Positions 20,542-31,486 of a stretch of DNA of 64,000 nucleotides are shown here, in pieces. The DNA is from Coemansia sp. RSA 487. Its lineage: Eukaryota > Kickxellomycota > Kickxellomycetes > Kickxellales > Kickxellaceae. A program made the position numbers and the translations under genes. The notes beneath the pieces were generated by a model, which was given only the letters and a program-made list of their open reading frames with translations, ran no database searches and was not told the DNA's origin. Every line of letters starts with the position of its first letter. Position 1 is the stretch's first letter. The stretch is from contig JANBRJ010000026.1 in the NCBI GenBank assembly GCA_027577595.1, positions 1-64,000 of the forward strand, given 5' to 3'.

Positions 20542-21150
20542 TCAACTCTGCGGGTTTACTGCGTCTGGAACAACTAAACACTTGAACGATACTTGTCCAG
20601 CGTATATAAGCTTCACAGTGCACGTGTAGTCACCAGTGCTTTTGATCTTGTCGTCCATGGTTAGGGCGCTTTTGTCGACAACAATGCCACTCCTGCTTTC
20701 TAGCTCCTTAACAACGTCCGCTTTACTTAGAGAGCCATATATCGTCTGCTCGCCATCCACGCTGTCTCCGTCTGTAACCACAACACTACGCTTGAATACA
20801 AGTGGCTCGATTCTAGTAATGCGGCCAATTATGTCCTGGTTCTTCAAGGCCAACGAGTGTACATCGTGCTGCGCGTCTGCCCCCATTCTTGACGGCATTC
20901 CTTCTACTTTGCCAGTGGACACACCCCGATCCAAGGGGCCACTGCGTGCAATCACATATTCTGCAAGATGCTTTGGATATAACTCATGGCGCATATAGGC
21001 CTTGTTTACGTACACGACCGTGCCTGCCGAACCCAACCCTGGCATGTCCCTTACAAGAGTAATTGGTATTCTTGTGGACTTTTTCAGTCCACGTCGTATG
21101 ATCAGGGCAGGCTGCTGCGTCTGAAAAAGATACCGTGTAAAGTGATTCAT
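20542..21150 (-). CDS. MRPL9: Mitochondrial large-subunit ribosomal protein bL9m
   Basis: 202 residues. An N-terminal presequence rich in Arg and hydroxyl residues (MNHFTRYLFQTQQ...IIRRGLKKS) is followed by the bacterial L9 N-domain: ITLVRDMPGLGSAGTVVYV, then NKAYMRHELYPKHLAEY. The C-terminal half has the diverged L9 C-domain. It belongs to the mitoribosome large subunit (yeast MRPL50). It is divergent from UTP13, 430 bases away. No intron required. Confidence 0.92.
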   Translation of the reverse strand: MNHFTRYLFQTQQPALIIRRGLKKSTRIPITLVRDMPGLGSAGTVVYVNKAYMRHELYPKHLAEYVIARSGPLDRGVSTGKVEGMPSRMGADAQHDVHSLALKNQDIIGRITRIEPLVFKRSVVVTDGDSVDGEQTIYGSLSKADVVKELESRSGIVVDKSALTMDDKIKSTGDYTCTVKLIYAGQVSFKCLVVPDAVNPQS

Positions 21151-21580
21151 GTTTTCTTATGAAAGCTGTTACTCTTGGGATTTACAAAAAGCGAATATTA
21201 ACAGCTGACGAATTGACCCAGTGTGCTGCTGAAAATGTGTGGTAATGCAGCTGGCTAAAATAGATTATATGTCAAGATTGGCAACGAACAGACACAAGAA
21301 AGCCTAAGCCGTTTGTTGAGCTAGGACGATGAATTGACCTGAAAACTTTAAATGATATCTACTAATTATGATTATATTGATCTGTTGATTAGATTATCCT
21401 AAAAAAAAAAGACGAAAAGATAGAGAAAAAACCTGCTCTGTTTGGAGAACCTTTAGTTCCAGGTTTCCTTGTTTTGCTTATTCTGTTTAACGTTGGTTAC
21501 TTTGCAAATTAGACTTTATTGGAGGTTCGAACACTATTATTATCTACTTTGTTCTTTTACAGGCAAATAAAAAGGAGACG
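21151..21580. other. Divergent promoter region bL9m / UTP13
   Basis: 430 bases, A/T-rich, with an A-run at about 21401-21410. No gene supported. Confidence 0.5.
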
Positions 21581-24255
21581 ATGGCGGGGGATAACGAAAG
21601 AGCAGTCCCAAAGAGCTGGTAAGCACAAGTCCAAAAACTCTCCAAAGGCGGGCGCAATATATTCAAACACCCTTTATAATTTGGCCCAAACTGCTAAATA
21701 CTGATTTACAATGATATTGGCCATGTTTTTTTTGTTATAGCTTTAATTGTGTAAAGTCGATCGAGTCTATCTACACTGGCGGATGCGTAGCAATAAGCAA
21801 AGACGAGACACGACTGTTTACGACGTGTAACGAAGATATTGAAGTGCTCGATTTGGAATCCGGAGAAAAGATGGCAGAACTTAAGGGCGATACGGACATT
21901 GTGACTTCTTTTGCTGTAAAGCCTGATGGAACACACTTGGTCGCTGCAAGTCGCACTATGATGATAACAGTATGGGACCTTTCCACATTCAAAGCGATAC
22001 GGTCGTTCAAGGCACACGACGCTCCGGTAATTTCTATGGACATTGACGGATCGTCAACTCTGGTTGCTACCGGATCTGCAGACAGTACAGTGAAAGTTTG
22101 GGATATTGATCGTGGATACTGCACGCACAACTTTAAGGGCCACGGCGGAATCATTACCTCGGTCAAATTTCATCCTAGCAAAGACAAGCTGTGCCTTGTT
22201 ACTGCAGGTGACGATGGCATGGTTCGAGTATGGAACCTGCAGACACGCAAGTGCGAAGCTGCTATTGAGGCCCATTCGAGCGTTGTGCGTGCAATTGATT
22301 TCACGGGTGGAGATGATGGAATGGCCATGATCACTGCTGGTCGCGATGGTGTTATCAACGTGTGGAACTGGAAGAGAAAGTCCCTGCTGCGCACAATCCC
22401 TGTATATGAGGCAGTCGAGGGTGCCGGCGTTCTGCTTCCTGGGACCGACATTGGTATTGGTTCTAGCAACGGTTCTAGTAGTGCGAATATTATATATAGC
22501 GGCGGAGAAAGGGGAATTACACGCCTTTGGGACATGGACACCGGAAAAGAACTTTTTGAGCAAACCAAAGAGCTGAATGCAAAGCATGCCTTTGTCGATG
22601 TGCTTTACTTATCTCGGTCGCAAAGGCTGGTTGCTGTCACCAATGACCAGAATTTGCTTTTTTACTCGACTACCAGTCAGCTTGAGCGCGTGCACCAAAT
22701 TGTCGGCTACAACGAGGAGATTATCGACATGGCATACGTCGGCAAAGCACAGGATCATCTAGCTGTTGCTACAAATACTGAGCATATCCGTGTATACAAC
22801 ACGAAAACTCTAAACTGCGAGCTTGCTTATGGTCACAAAGACACCATACTTTGCCTTGATGTCCACGAGGACGGATACATTATGGCCACAGGGTCTAAAG
22901 ATAACACGGCAATGGTTTGGATGGTTAATATGAACCTGCCGCCAAACCAACGCATTGTCTGTGTCGCGACTGCTGTGGGACACACCAAAGCCGTTGGTGC
23001 TGTTTGTCTTGCGCGAGGACCTGACTGCACTTTCATGGTTTCTGGAAGCGAGGATCGCACAGTAAAGATGTGGGATCTGTCACCGCTGCGCAAAGTGTTT
23101 GAAGACCAACAGCGCGCGTTTGCCATAGTAGAAAAGACAGGGCCAATTAAGCTTAATTCGCTATACACATTCCAAGCACACGACAAGGATATCAACTCGA
23201 TCAGCATCTCGCCAAACAACGATATCTTTGCGACTGGCTCGCAGGACAAGACAGCAAAGATCTGGGATGTGGCGACTGGGAAATCGCTGGGCACGTTGCA
23301 AGGACACCGACGTGGCGTGTGGAATATAGCATTTTCGCCTGTTGATCGAGTGGTGGCTACAACATCGGGCGATCGTATGGTGAAGCTGTGGTCTCTCTCC
23401 GATTACTCGTGCTTGAAAACGTTTGAAGGACATACCAACTCTGTGCTCTGTATTGGATTCCTGACCAAGGGTACCCAGCTGATGACCACAGGATCGGACG
23501 GCCTGATAAAGTTATGGAATATCAAAGATGGCGAATGCATATTGACGCTGGACAAGCATGAAAGCAAGATATGGACACTTGCCAAGGAAAAATCCGAGGC
23601 ATTTGTAGCTACTGGTGGCGCAGACTCAACGATTCACATATGGAAGGATACGACGCAGGAAGAGATAGATCGCTTGCATAGCGAGGAGGCCAAGGTTCTG
23701 GAACAGCAGCAAGCATTAGACAACTTCCTGTATGCGAAAGATTATCGCAACGCTATTACGCTTGCATTGTCGCTGGACCAGCCGCATCGCCTGATGACAA
23801 TCCTCCGGGATGTGATGATGGCAGCCGAGCACCGTAATTCAGCTTCTTCGCTTGTTGACAAGAGCCACCCCGATTCCGACTCTACTGACTTGTCTGCTGA
23901 CAATCGTGCAATCCTGGGTACTCTGTCTGTTGACAATGTTATCGGCACCCTTGCTCCCGATCAGCTTGAGCGGCTACTGGGCTATGTGCGCAACTGGAAC
24001 ACAAACGGAAAGTTTTCTCGCGTTGCACAAGCGACACTCTACTGCGTTCTTACCCGCTATACTTCGCAGACTCTCCTTGCACTTCCGTCAGCCAAGGAGA
24101 TCATTGCCTCGGTGCAGCCATACTCTGAGCGGCACTTTACTCGCCTTGACTCCCTACTGACTGATTCTTTCATCATCGACTATACATTGCATGCGATGGA
24201 CTCTGTTGGTCATGATTATATGGACAGCGACGATGACAACGAACGTGGACATTGA
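21581..24255 (+). CDS. UTP13: U3 snoRNP / UTP-B WD40 protein Utp13 (TBL3)
   Basis: Two exons: 21581..21618 (38 bases, MAGDNERAVPKS plus TG) and 21741..24255, with a 122-base intron (gtaagc...ttatag). The TG+C join gives Cys and restores the N-terminal strand SIYTGGCVAISKDETRLF seen in Utp13. Total 850 residues. About a dozen WD40 repeats form two propellers (for example VKVWDIDRG, VRVWNLQTRK, KIWDVATGK, KLWNIKDGE, IHIWKD), and the last about 150 residues are the helical UTP13 C-domain. It is a scaffold of the UTP-B module of the small-subunit processome in the nucleolus. It converges with the LYR-like gene, 98 bases downstream. Confidence 0.95.
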
Positions 24256-24353
24256 AATATTCATCAGCAGTACATAATGCTCTCCCTTTTATTTAAACAT
24301 TTTTAGATTCTAAAGAAAGTATCAGCACAATGTTAAGGAGAACGCAGTTCATT

Positions 24354-24851
24354 TTATACATGCTTCTTTGAAAGCAATAAAGGATCATCTCTGTGCAAAT
24401 TTCTAAGAGGCGGAATCCACTCAAGAGATCGGCTGCATCTGTCCTGGGGCAATATAATATCTAGATCATGTTCAATGTTTGAAATAACCCTGTCATATTC
24501 CGCAAATGCCTCGTCATATACTTTCTTTTGAAGGGGCTGCATACGGCGTCTAGAAGCTGGTGGTTGTATTTCTGAATTCAGTCGTTTTCTGTATATATCG
24601 AGTATTGTGCTGACCAGCATCCTTTCGATAGAGCCAAGCTCTCGTGCAAGCTTCAGAATCCCAAGTGTATTGCAGCCTTTTTTGTAAAGACGTCCGCTTT
24701 CTTCCTTTTGCGTGCACCTGCTATCCTCAAATCCTTGTCGTATTTTCGACACAAGTATTTTTGTGCGCGGCCGATTCCCAGACACTGCGTGCGGAGCTGC
24801 ACGCAAAAGGTCGCGATACAGCTGGCGCCAACGAACACATTCACCTTTCAT
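24354..24851 (-). CDS. Small LYR-motif-like protein
   Basis: 165 residues from the ATG at 24851. The start MKGECVRWRQLYRDLLRAAP contains an LYR tripeptide within an amphipathic helix, with basic helical segments after it (KILVSKIRQGFEDSR) and a C-terminal half of helices with KKVYDEAFAEYDRVI. LYR proteins are small basic mitochondrial factors that bind acyl carrier protein and help assemble respiratory complexes or ribosomes. Whether this is a true LYR member or an unrelated small helical protein I cannot prove; there is no other label I can defend. No intron needed. A 78-codon frame on the same strand overlaps its start by 11 bases. Confidence 0.7.
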   Translation of the reverse strand: MKGECVRWRQLYRDLLRAAPHAVSGNRPRTKILVSKIRQGFEDSRCTQKEESGRLYKKGCNTLGILKLARELGSIERMLVSTILDIYRKRLNSEIQPPASRRRMQPLQKKVYDEAFAEYDRVISNIEHDLDIILPQDRCSRSLEWIPPLRNLHRDDPLLLSKKHV

Positions 24852-25154
24852 TTTCAGAAACGCCAATTGATGCCAGATCGTGCAAGCGTAGAAAGTGCGT
24901 GTATCTAGTGGCACAGAAAGCAGTGAATGTTGCAAAAAGAAGGATGATCGGATAGCCCCTTTCGTTTAGCAAGGCGTCAAACTCCTCTGCGCACTTAGCA
25001 AAGGAGAAAGCGTGAAACAGAGCAATCTTCTTCCAGCTGCTTTTCCTTATTCTCGGGATTTTATGGGGGCTGATCATGCGCAATTAACGCACGTAAAAAA
25101 CCGGTCCCTGCATGCAGACATTATTGCGGCTCATGTGTGGCCTCTGCAGACACA

Positions 25155-25213
25155 GCATTCACAATTGCTGCAAAGTGGGAGGAATGCCCTTGAGCAAAAG
25201 CAATTGCGAATGC
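25155..25213. repeat. Inverted repeat, 15-base arms
   Basis: Left arm gcattcacaattgct and right arm agcaattgcgaatgc are reverse complements at 14 of 15 positions, with a 29-base loop. Confidence 0.7.
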
Positions 25214-25652
25214 TCTTTGTGGACATTCTTACGCTGTGAAGATCAGCACAGGGAAATTGATGTCCTGCTGCACCCGCTTTTGGCGCTTTGCCCTTTGACT
25301 CAAGAATCTTGCTCAGAGGCGTTTTTTATCAGCAGTGCATTGATTTGTATGCTATGTTTAGGTGTTGGTCAATCTGTAGCAGCAACGGTAAATGCGACAT
25401 GAGCTCTCTCTTTTTGCCTTTGCCACTTGACACTTGCGGCGCACCATCAGCCATTGTGGTCTTGCATCGATCCGCACAGGAAAAAAGTGGTAGTTCTTTG
25501 CCTTTCTACGCTCATACTCGATTATGCAAGAAAAAAGACATTATAGCCTTATTCCGCAAGAAAAAGAGATATAAAAAGACATTCCGTCGCCGTGTACTCG
25601 GCCATCGACACCAGTATATTCTGAATAGCAAGCCACGGCACATCATTCACCA

Positions 25653-25658
25653 TATAAA
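25653..25658 (+). promoter_or_regulatory. TATA box upstream of the S28 peptidase
   Basis: TATAAA lies 66 bases before the ATG at 25719, in a usual position for a short fungal 5' UTR. Confidence 0.45.
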
Positions 25659-25718
25659 CCCCCATTTTCTGTTTTCCGAGGCTCTTGGCCACCATTCTGT
25701 ATCTTTGTTGTCTTTAAA

Positions 25719-27152
25719 ATGCGCACGCTTGGGGCTCTTGCCTTCTCTGCATTTGCTGTCTTTGCTGCAATGGCAAAGTGCTACCCCACCACCAGCAGCG
25801 GTGGATCAGCCGTCCCTTCATCATCGACAGAATTTTGGTTCTCACAGCCTATCGACCATTTTGGACTGAACAATGATACATGGGACCAGCGCTACTTGTT
25901 CAATGCCACGTTTTACAAGCCAGGCGGCCCAATAATCATGGCTACTCCCGGCGAAGCTGCGGTTAGCTCTTCGCTAGCAGACTTAAGCCATTTCAATTAC
26001 CTAGCGCAGCTTACTGACGGTCTTGTGGTCCTTGTCGAGCACCGCTTTTATGGAAAATCTAACCCTATGCCCGATCTTTCTGGCGATAGCCTCAAGTACC
26101 ACACGGTAGAGAACGTGCTCCAAGACTTTGCTGAATTTATCCGTGCCGCCAAGTCAAATCCTGACCAGATTTTCTCTCTTCCCGTTAGCAGAAACTCCAA
26201 GGTTGTGTTTGGGGGCGGCTCGTACGCTGGATCTATCGCGGCGTGGATTCGTGCAAAGTATCCTGATCTTGTTGCTGGCGCATGGGCTTCGTCTGCAGTG
26301 ATAAAGTACCGTCTCGAAAACTACCAATTCGACCAGAGCTGGGGTAAGCACCTAGAAGCCTTGGGATGTGCACAGGATGTTGCTACGGCTGTCGAAGATT
26401 TGGATAGCATCCTTTTGTCTGGTAATACTACAGCGTTTAGCGAGCTCCAGTCCAAATTCAGTTTCCCAGCCTTGTCCCCGAGTGACTTTGCTGCGCTAGC
26501 GAATGTGTTTATCAATTCCGCTGCAATGGCCCCCACCACCAAGAGCGGTGACTATACAGAGAGCACTGTGTGCGCTTATTTCGACGGCACGAGGTCTCCG
26601 CTGGATTCCTACGCGGCGGCAGTTGCAAAAGTGGTTTCGGCTGGCGGCTACACACAAGACAGCCTGATTCAGATGGGTGACACTAGCCTTGGCTACGAAA
26701 ACTATGCTCTGGGTCAGTCCAGCCGCGTGTGGTACTACCAAGAATGTGCGTGGTATGGAAATTGGCAGGTAGCTCCCCCAAGCAGCACCAATATGCAGCG
26801 CTACCGTTCACAGCTCGTGAACCTATCGTACTTCCAGCCCAACTGTAGGAACAAATTTGGCAGCGATATTCAGATTCCTGCCAATTCGGGAGGCTTTGAC
26901 GACAAGTGGTTGGGCATGTTGCGCGGCACCACCAACATATACTATACTGTTGGAGCTTATGATATATGGCGCAACTCCAATGTGCTTTCGTGGGATGGCT
27001 ATGTTCTCCAAAACACAACTCAATCGCCGATTTTCCTCATTGATAAAGCAACACATAGCCAAGATGTGGCGGGTCATCGTGTAAACGATCTTGACAGTGT
27101 CAATCTGGCACGCGAAATTGGTAACAGGTTGGTGCAACAGTGGATCGGGTAA
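25719..27152 (+). CDS. Secreted serine peptidase, S28 (prolyl carboxypeptidase-like)
   Basis: 477 residues. A signal peptide is clear at the start (MRTLGALAFSAFAVFAAMAK), then FWFSQPIDHFG, which is the S28 family opening, and RYLFNATFY. The nucleophile is Ser168 in GGGSYAGS, preceded by VEHRFYGKSNPM. The Asp is probably in VGAYDIWRNSN and the His in ATHSQDV, completing the triad. S28 enzymes remove residues after Pro (Pro-Xaa carboxypeptidase or dipeptidyl peptidase II activity); which one cannot be told here. Several NxT/S sites (NATF, NLSY, NTTQ) fit secretion. The ORF is intact. It converges with ATG38, only 57 bases away. Confidence 0.93.
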   Translation: MRTLGALAFSAFAVFAAMAKCYPTTSSGGSAVPSSSTEFWFSQPIDHFGLNNDTWDQRYLFNATFYKPGGPIIMATPGEAAVSSSLADLSHFNYLAQLTDGLVVLVEHRFYGKSNPMPDLSGDSLKYHTVENVLQDFAEFIRAAKSNPDQIFSLPVSRNSKVVFGGGSYAGSIAAWIRAKYPDLVAGAWASSAVIKYRLENYQFDQSWGKHLEALGCAQDVATAVEDLDSILLSGNTTAFSELQSKFSFPALSPSDFAALANVFINSAAMAPTTKSGDYTESTVCAYFDGTRSPLDSYAAAVAKVVSAGGYTQDSLIQMGDTSLGYENYALGQSSRVWYYQECAWYGNWQVAPPSSTNMQRYRSQLVNLSYFQPNCRNKFGSDIQIPANSGGFDDKWLGMLRGTTNIYYTVGAYDIWRNSNVLSWDGYVLQNTTQSPIFLIDKATHSQDVAGHRVNDLDSVNLAREIGNRLVQQWIG

Positions 27153-27209
27153 TTTCTTTTTACAGCTGTTCTCGCTTCCTTATCTTTAAATATAGATTAA
27201 TTGAGAAAA

Positions 27210-28463
27210 TCATGGATGTTGCTTATTAGAGGTACCCTGCTTTTGCTGCATATCCAGCTCTTGCTGCTGCCGCTTTCGCTTGGCAGATTCCTTCAGTCTC
27301 TCCCAGCGCTCCTTGTACTTTGTTACTTGCATCTTCTACATTGTTGACAATACCCAAATATTCAAATTGTGTCAGTGGTTGTTGAAATCATGTGCATATG
27401 TGTAAATATACACCAAAGACCAATGCTGTGCACTTACTTGTTTTGTGTTTTCTAGCTGCAACATTTGTACTTGCTGCTCCAGCTGATGTACATATTCGTC
27501 GTTTTTTATATTTGCATTAGAGCCAAGCAACGCCCCATGGCGCAGCCCAGGCGATTGCTTGCTAATTCGTGGCATTGCTCCAATGTTTGCATGTCGATGA
27601 AACTCTTCACGAAAGCTATGAATGCTACTTTTAAGCATCGTGTTCTCCTGTGCAGCAGATTCTAGTGTACGGATACGCTCGTTCATATGAAGCAAAAGCC
27701 TTTGCAAGCGCTGGTTTTCTAACCGCAAAGCCTCATTGGCACTTTCCGTGTTGGAGTCAATGCCAATTCTGCTGGCAGAAGCATGCCTAGAGCTGGAAAC
27801 GTGTGCGCTCTTAGGTGTGGACTCGCTGTCCATTGTCTGTTGCAGCACATTGTTGCTTTCTTGTGGTGGTATTTCCTCGTCCATTTCATTTAGTGTATTT
27901 AATGGCGATGACGTCCTTGGAGTTGCTGCAACAGTGCCGTATACGCTTGCACTTTGGTCTGGGTTTGCGCCTACAAGATAAAACGACTCCATTATATTGC
28001 GCGATGCCCCGCCAACATCAACCCCCCAAGCAACGCTTCCCCCGCTCTTGCGACTCGGTGTCATAGATGAGGGTGTAAACGCCGTTGGGTTGGCCAGCCA
28101 ATCCTGCATATATCGCCAGAATTCTTCAAACTCGCGGTCTTCTTTTTCATCGTTACCAACTGCTGTATCCAAAGTAACCTCTACTAGGGGATTCTCTGAA
28201 TCTTCTGGCTGTTCTGTAGGCGCAAACAGATTGCTTTCAGACACCTTTAATTGTCTTTCATGTTCGCGTTTGCAGTACTCGGCCCATCGGGTATGCTTGT
28301 TTGCAAGCGAAGTGAGTGTCAAGGTTGCTACTGGGTCGAATCTAAAGTTACTGACGTTCCGATATGCTTCAGCAGCCTGCCGATGCCTTTCCTCTGCCTT
28401 ATCCCAAATACAGTCGCTTTCATATTCTGATGCCTGACGGGAGAGCTTATTTGCGGTTTCCAT
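27210..28463 (-). CDS. ATG38: PI3-kinase complex I subunit Atg38 / NRBF2
   Basis: Two exons: 28463..27438 and 27335..27210, with a 102-base intron (gtaagt...tgtag), giving 383 residues. The N-terminus is an MIT domain (about residues 1-75: KAEERHRQAAEAYRNV, LANKHTRWAEYCKREHER). A disordered middle is followed by a leucine-rich coiled coil (LRLENQRLQRLLLHMNERI). The small last exon adds VTKYKERWERLKESAKRKR, the conserved NRBF2 C-terminal helix, which strongly supports the splice. Atg38/NRBF2 bridges Vps34-Vps15 and Atg14-Beclin in the autophagy PI3-kinase. Starting at the ATG of METANKL gives the natural MIT start. Assignment rests on domain order, not on a close alignment. Confidence 0.8.
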
Positions 28464-28904
28464 GGCCAAATAAAACAGAAATTTTAAACACCCTTCAATA
28501 TAAAATGATGCATATGTAGAAAAATTCGGCAAAGGCTTAAGCAACAAGTCTACGTGCTTTGTAGCCCAATATAATGCATATACATTTATGGGCGCTTTTT
28601 GCATGATTGGAATAAACCTTTGCAAACGTCAATAATACAAATATAAAATATAAAATAAGCAAACCGCTTAAACATTCAAAATAACTAATGTTGATACTGA
28701 AAAAGAAAAAGTAACTCGATATACGCAGAAGCAGATAGTGCAAATATTTGCATGCTGTGGCTTCCATAAGCTTTCACGTAGATCGGCGCAAACGTATAGA
28801 TAAGATAAAGTTTAATTTAAATCAAATAACGATGTTTTTTTGTTGTATTGTATACAACCCAAACATTATATAAAGCTTGTCCCCGTCATACTATATTAGC
28901 CATA
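28464..28904. other. Divergent promoter region, ATG38 / small Cys protein
   Basis: 441 A/T-rich bases. TATATAAA at 28867-28874 sits 31 bases before the plus-strand ATG. No other gene seen. Confidence 0.5.
28867..28874 (+). promoter_or_regulatory. TATA box of the small Cys protein gene
   Basis: TATATAAA lies 31 bases upstream of the ATG at 28905. If used as a TATA box the 5' UTR would be nearly absent, so it may instead serve a start slightly downstream. Confidence 0.35.
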
Positions 28905-29042
28905 ATGGACCAGACTCCGATATCCCTGTCATCTTGCGATTACTTACCTCTCAAAGCATGTCTAAAGGAACATAATGGCGACCAGCGCAAGTGCATGCAG
29001 GAATGGAACGAATTCCAGCGTGCTTGTAAGAAAAGAACGTAG
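28905..29042 (+). CDS. 45-residue four-cysteine helical protein (CHCH-like)
   Basis: The frame encodes 45 residues: MDQTPISLSSCDYLPLKACL, then KEHNGDQRKCMQEWNEFQRA and CKKRT. Four Cys sit in a helix-turn-helix with spacing C-x7-C-x10-C-x10-C, resembling but not matching twin CX9C import substrates of Mia40. That would place it in the mitochondrial intermembrane space, possibly in respiratory complex assembly. The Trp/Phe pattern between the last Cys pair is typical of such hairpins. No presequence is present, as expected for the Mia40 route. I do not recognise a specific family. It is below usual gene-finder length limits but has a good TATA context. Confidence 0.6.
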   Translation: MDQTPISLSSCDYLPLKACLKEHNGDQRKCMQEWNEFQRACKKRT

Positions 29043-30107
29043 GTACCCTTTTCACGTTGTTCAGCACCAGTGGAACCTTCTTCTTTTCCCACAAAGTGCA
29101 TTTATACAACTACCAAATTGTCTGACCATTACTTATCAAACTAATCCAGCAAACCTGGCCACGTCAATTTGAGATGCACCCATTTGATATAGAAAGGCAA
29201 GTCAGAATCGGTTGCCAGAATCAGCATTCAACAAAAGAGCAGGCGAGTGTGAGGAATGCAAGCTGTCGGAAAAGTAGCAATATCACCTTCCAGGAACTTT
29301 GCATCGGTGATATAGTGCATTAGAAACTGCAGCTCAACGCTAGAAGCACATATACAATGCTAGTGGAGACCATTTAACATGCTTTTCTGCCGAGTCTGAT
29401 AAATACAAAACAAAACAAATGCAATGGAACTATTATGTAAGGAACCCTTTTTCTTTGCAGATGATCCATTGTCTTATCCATGATTCAATTTCTGTTTTAA
29501 CTGCATTCACGACAACAGGCAACCCACCCCACCTCAAACAATCTATACTTGGCATGTTAAGCGTGCCAAGACTTGATATGATTTACAGTGCGAACTATTT
29601 AAAGTTTTATCGGCTTTTGCTGGTCATCGACATTACACACCAACGCTTACACTGTTTCTTTCATCTGCGTTTTACAGCATCGCTTTGCAACCAGCGCTAC
29701 CGTCCACATCACCAAACCACACGGCACAACAACAACACCTGCGCTTTTAAAGCACTCATTTATTATATGCAACGGATTGACTGAAACTTTTCGAACTGTC
29801 ATTCTCCCACTTAACCCTCTGCTGGTGTGATGCAGAGGAAGCAGTCTTCTGACAAGGCGCTGGCCAATGATTTTTAGTTTCTGAAATGCGAGTGGCCAAA
29901 ATTATCCGCCCAAAAGATAAGCTTTTGTGTAAGAAAAAAAGACTTCCGCTTTAACATCAACTGATGCTACAGCGTTTTCTTTTCACCTATCTTTTTCTTA
30001 GTAATATTTTTGATATAGCACCTTCAATTATCTATTTGTTGTCTACGAATTCGGTTGGTGCTAATTGACACAGACCATAAGCGCACGTTTATTCAAATAC
30101 GACGAAC
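29043..30107. other. Long intergenic region upstream of NMNAT
   Basis: 1065 bases with no supported gene. It holds two hairpins: atatcacc / ggtgatat (29280-29287 with 29306-29313) and cttggcatg / cgtgccaag (29548-29556 with 29562-29570, one G-T wobble). A T-rich block at about 29980-30020 precedes the NMNAT start. Confidence 0.45.
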
Positions 30108-31256
30108 ATGGGTGAGCCAATTACTGACGGAATTTCTCGCCATGGCGGAGACGAGTTTGACGCAAGCAATGCCCAAGGAACACCACCGCCTGGATACAGT
30201 TTTCCTACACACAAGCTTGCTAAGTCTATGCAAGGTATGAACAATGTAAAGCAAATCGTTTGTTTATAAGAGACAAGATAGATGTTTTCTTTTTGGTAGA
30301 GATGGGGGCTCAAAGCACTTTCTACGGGGTTGCTACCTATAGCTGCTATAAAGTTCGCTCGTACTAATTGAGAATGTATAATTTTGTTTTATGTATGTAG
30401 ACACATCAAAGACCCCGCTAGTTCTGGTTGCTTGTGGCTCGTACTCGCCAGTAACATATCTTCATCTTCGCATGTTCGGTAAGTTGTACATAAGATAAAG
30501 CCATTTTCCATTTGGAAACTAATGCTGTTATGGCTTTACTAATTTATAGAAAATGTTACATTGGCAGAGCAATGTATGTTTTATTTTGATTTCAAGCTTA
30601 TAGAGATGGCAGCTGATTATTTCAATGCACACTCGAAATACGAGCTAATCGGCGGCTACTTTTCACCAGTATCCGATTATTACCAAAAGGAGGGCCTTGC
30701 GCCAGCTGTTCATCGTGTAAGGATGTGCGAACTAGCCACAGAAACCAGCTCGACATGGCTGATGGTTGACAGTTGGGAGGCCCTGCAGCCATCCTATCAA
30801 CGAACGGCCGTTGTTCTGGATCATTTTGATGAACAACTCAATGGGAATATGGGCGGTATGGTGCTTCCTGATGGCACAAGACGCAAAATACAGATTCTTC
30901 TCCTTGCGGGCGGTGATCTTATTGAATCGATGGGAAGAAAGGACGTATGGGCATCCGAGGACCTGCACCATATTCTTGGACAATATGGCTGCATGGTGAT
31001 AGAGCGCACGGGAACCGATGTGTGGGAGTTTTTACTATCACACGATATCTTGTACGAACACAAGGACAACATACACGTTGTCAAACAGGTCATATATAAT
31101 GACATCAGCTCAACCAAAGTACGACTTTTTGTGAAACGGAAGATGTCGATCAAGTATCTCGTTCCGGATGCCGTTATGCGGTATATATTTGACAATTCAT
31201 TATATTCAACAAAGCTAACAAGAAAGCGGGATTATGTTTCCTACGCTTTTGACTAA
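30108..31256 (+). CDS. NMA1: Nicotinamide/nicotinate mononucleotide adenylyltransferase
   Basis: Three exons: 30108..30234, 30401..30478 and 30604..31256, introns of 166 and 125 bases (gtatga...tatgtag; gtaagt...cttatag). Phases match and give 285 residues. Exon 2 encodes the nucleotidyltransferase strand PLVLVACGSYSPVTYLHLRM, with the G-S-Y-S-P-x-T-x-x-H motif that binds ATP phosphates, and the join adds FEMAADYF. The last exon carries GGYFSPVSDYYQKEGLAPAV, WMVDSWEALQ and the second ATP motif ISSTKVRLFVKR. It completes NAD synthesis from NMN or NaMN. The N-terminal 42 residues are disordered, as in fungal orthologues. Confidence 0.94.
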
Positions 31257-31486
31257 TAAGCTACGATTTTAAGTGGATATTATAATTTTTCGATGATATA
31301 CTGTTTATTAAATATCCACGTGCATGCAGTAATTTTTGGGAAACTAAGACGATGCTGGATGATCTCTATAACACGTCCTATATGTCCAGCCAAAAGGTAA
31401 CTTGCACCAACTTCATGGCCATATGAACCAAATGATAACTAAATGCCTTTGCGAAGCCCGTAAAGCCGTTGTTCATTAGTACACTG

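Larger units (their letters stand above)
24852..25718. other. Intergenic, with hairpin
   Basis: 867 bases between two divergent genes. On the minus strand an ATG at 25077 opens 78 codons with one hydrophobic helix, ending inside the LYR gene start; I do not call it. On the plus strand a 15-base inverted repeat (25155-25169 with 25199-25213) could form a hairpin. Confidence 0.5.

Noticed and set aside
21520-21560. ggttcgaacac resembling a tRNA box B
   Set aside because: Flanks cannot form a T arm and it lies in the UTP13 upstream region.
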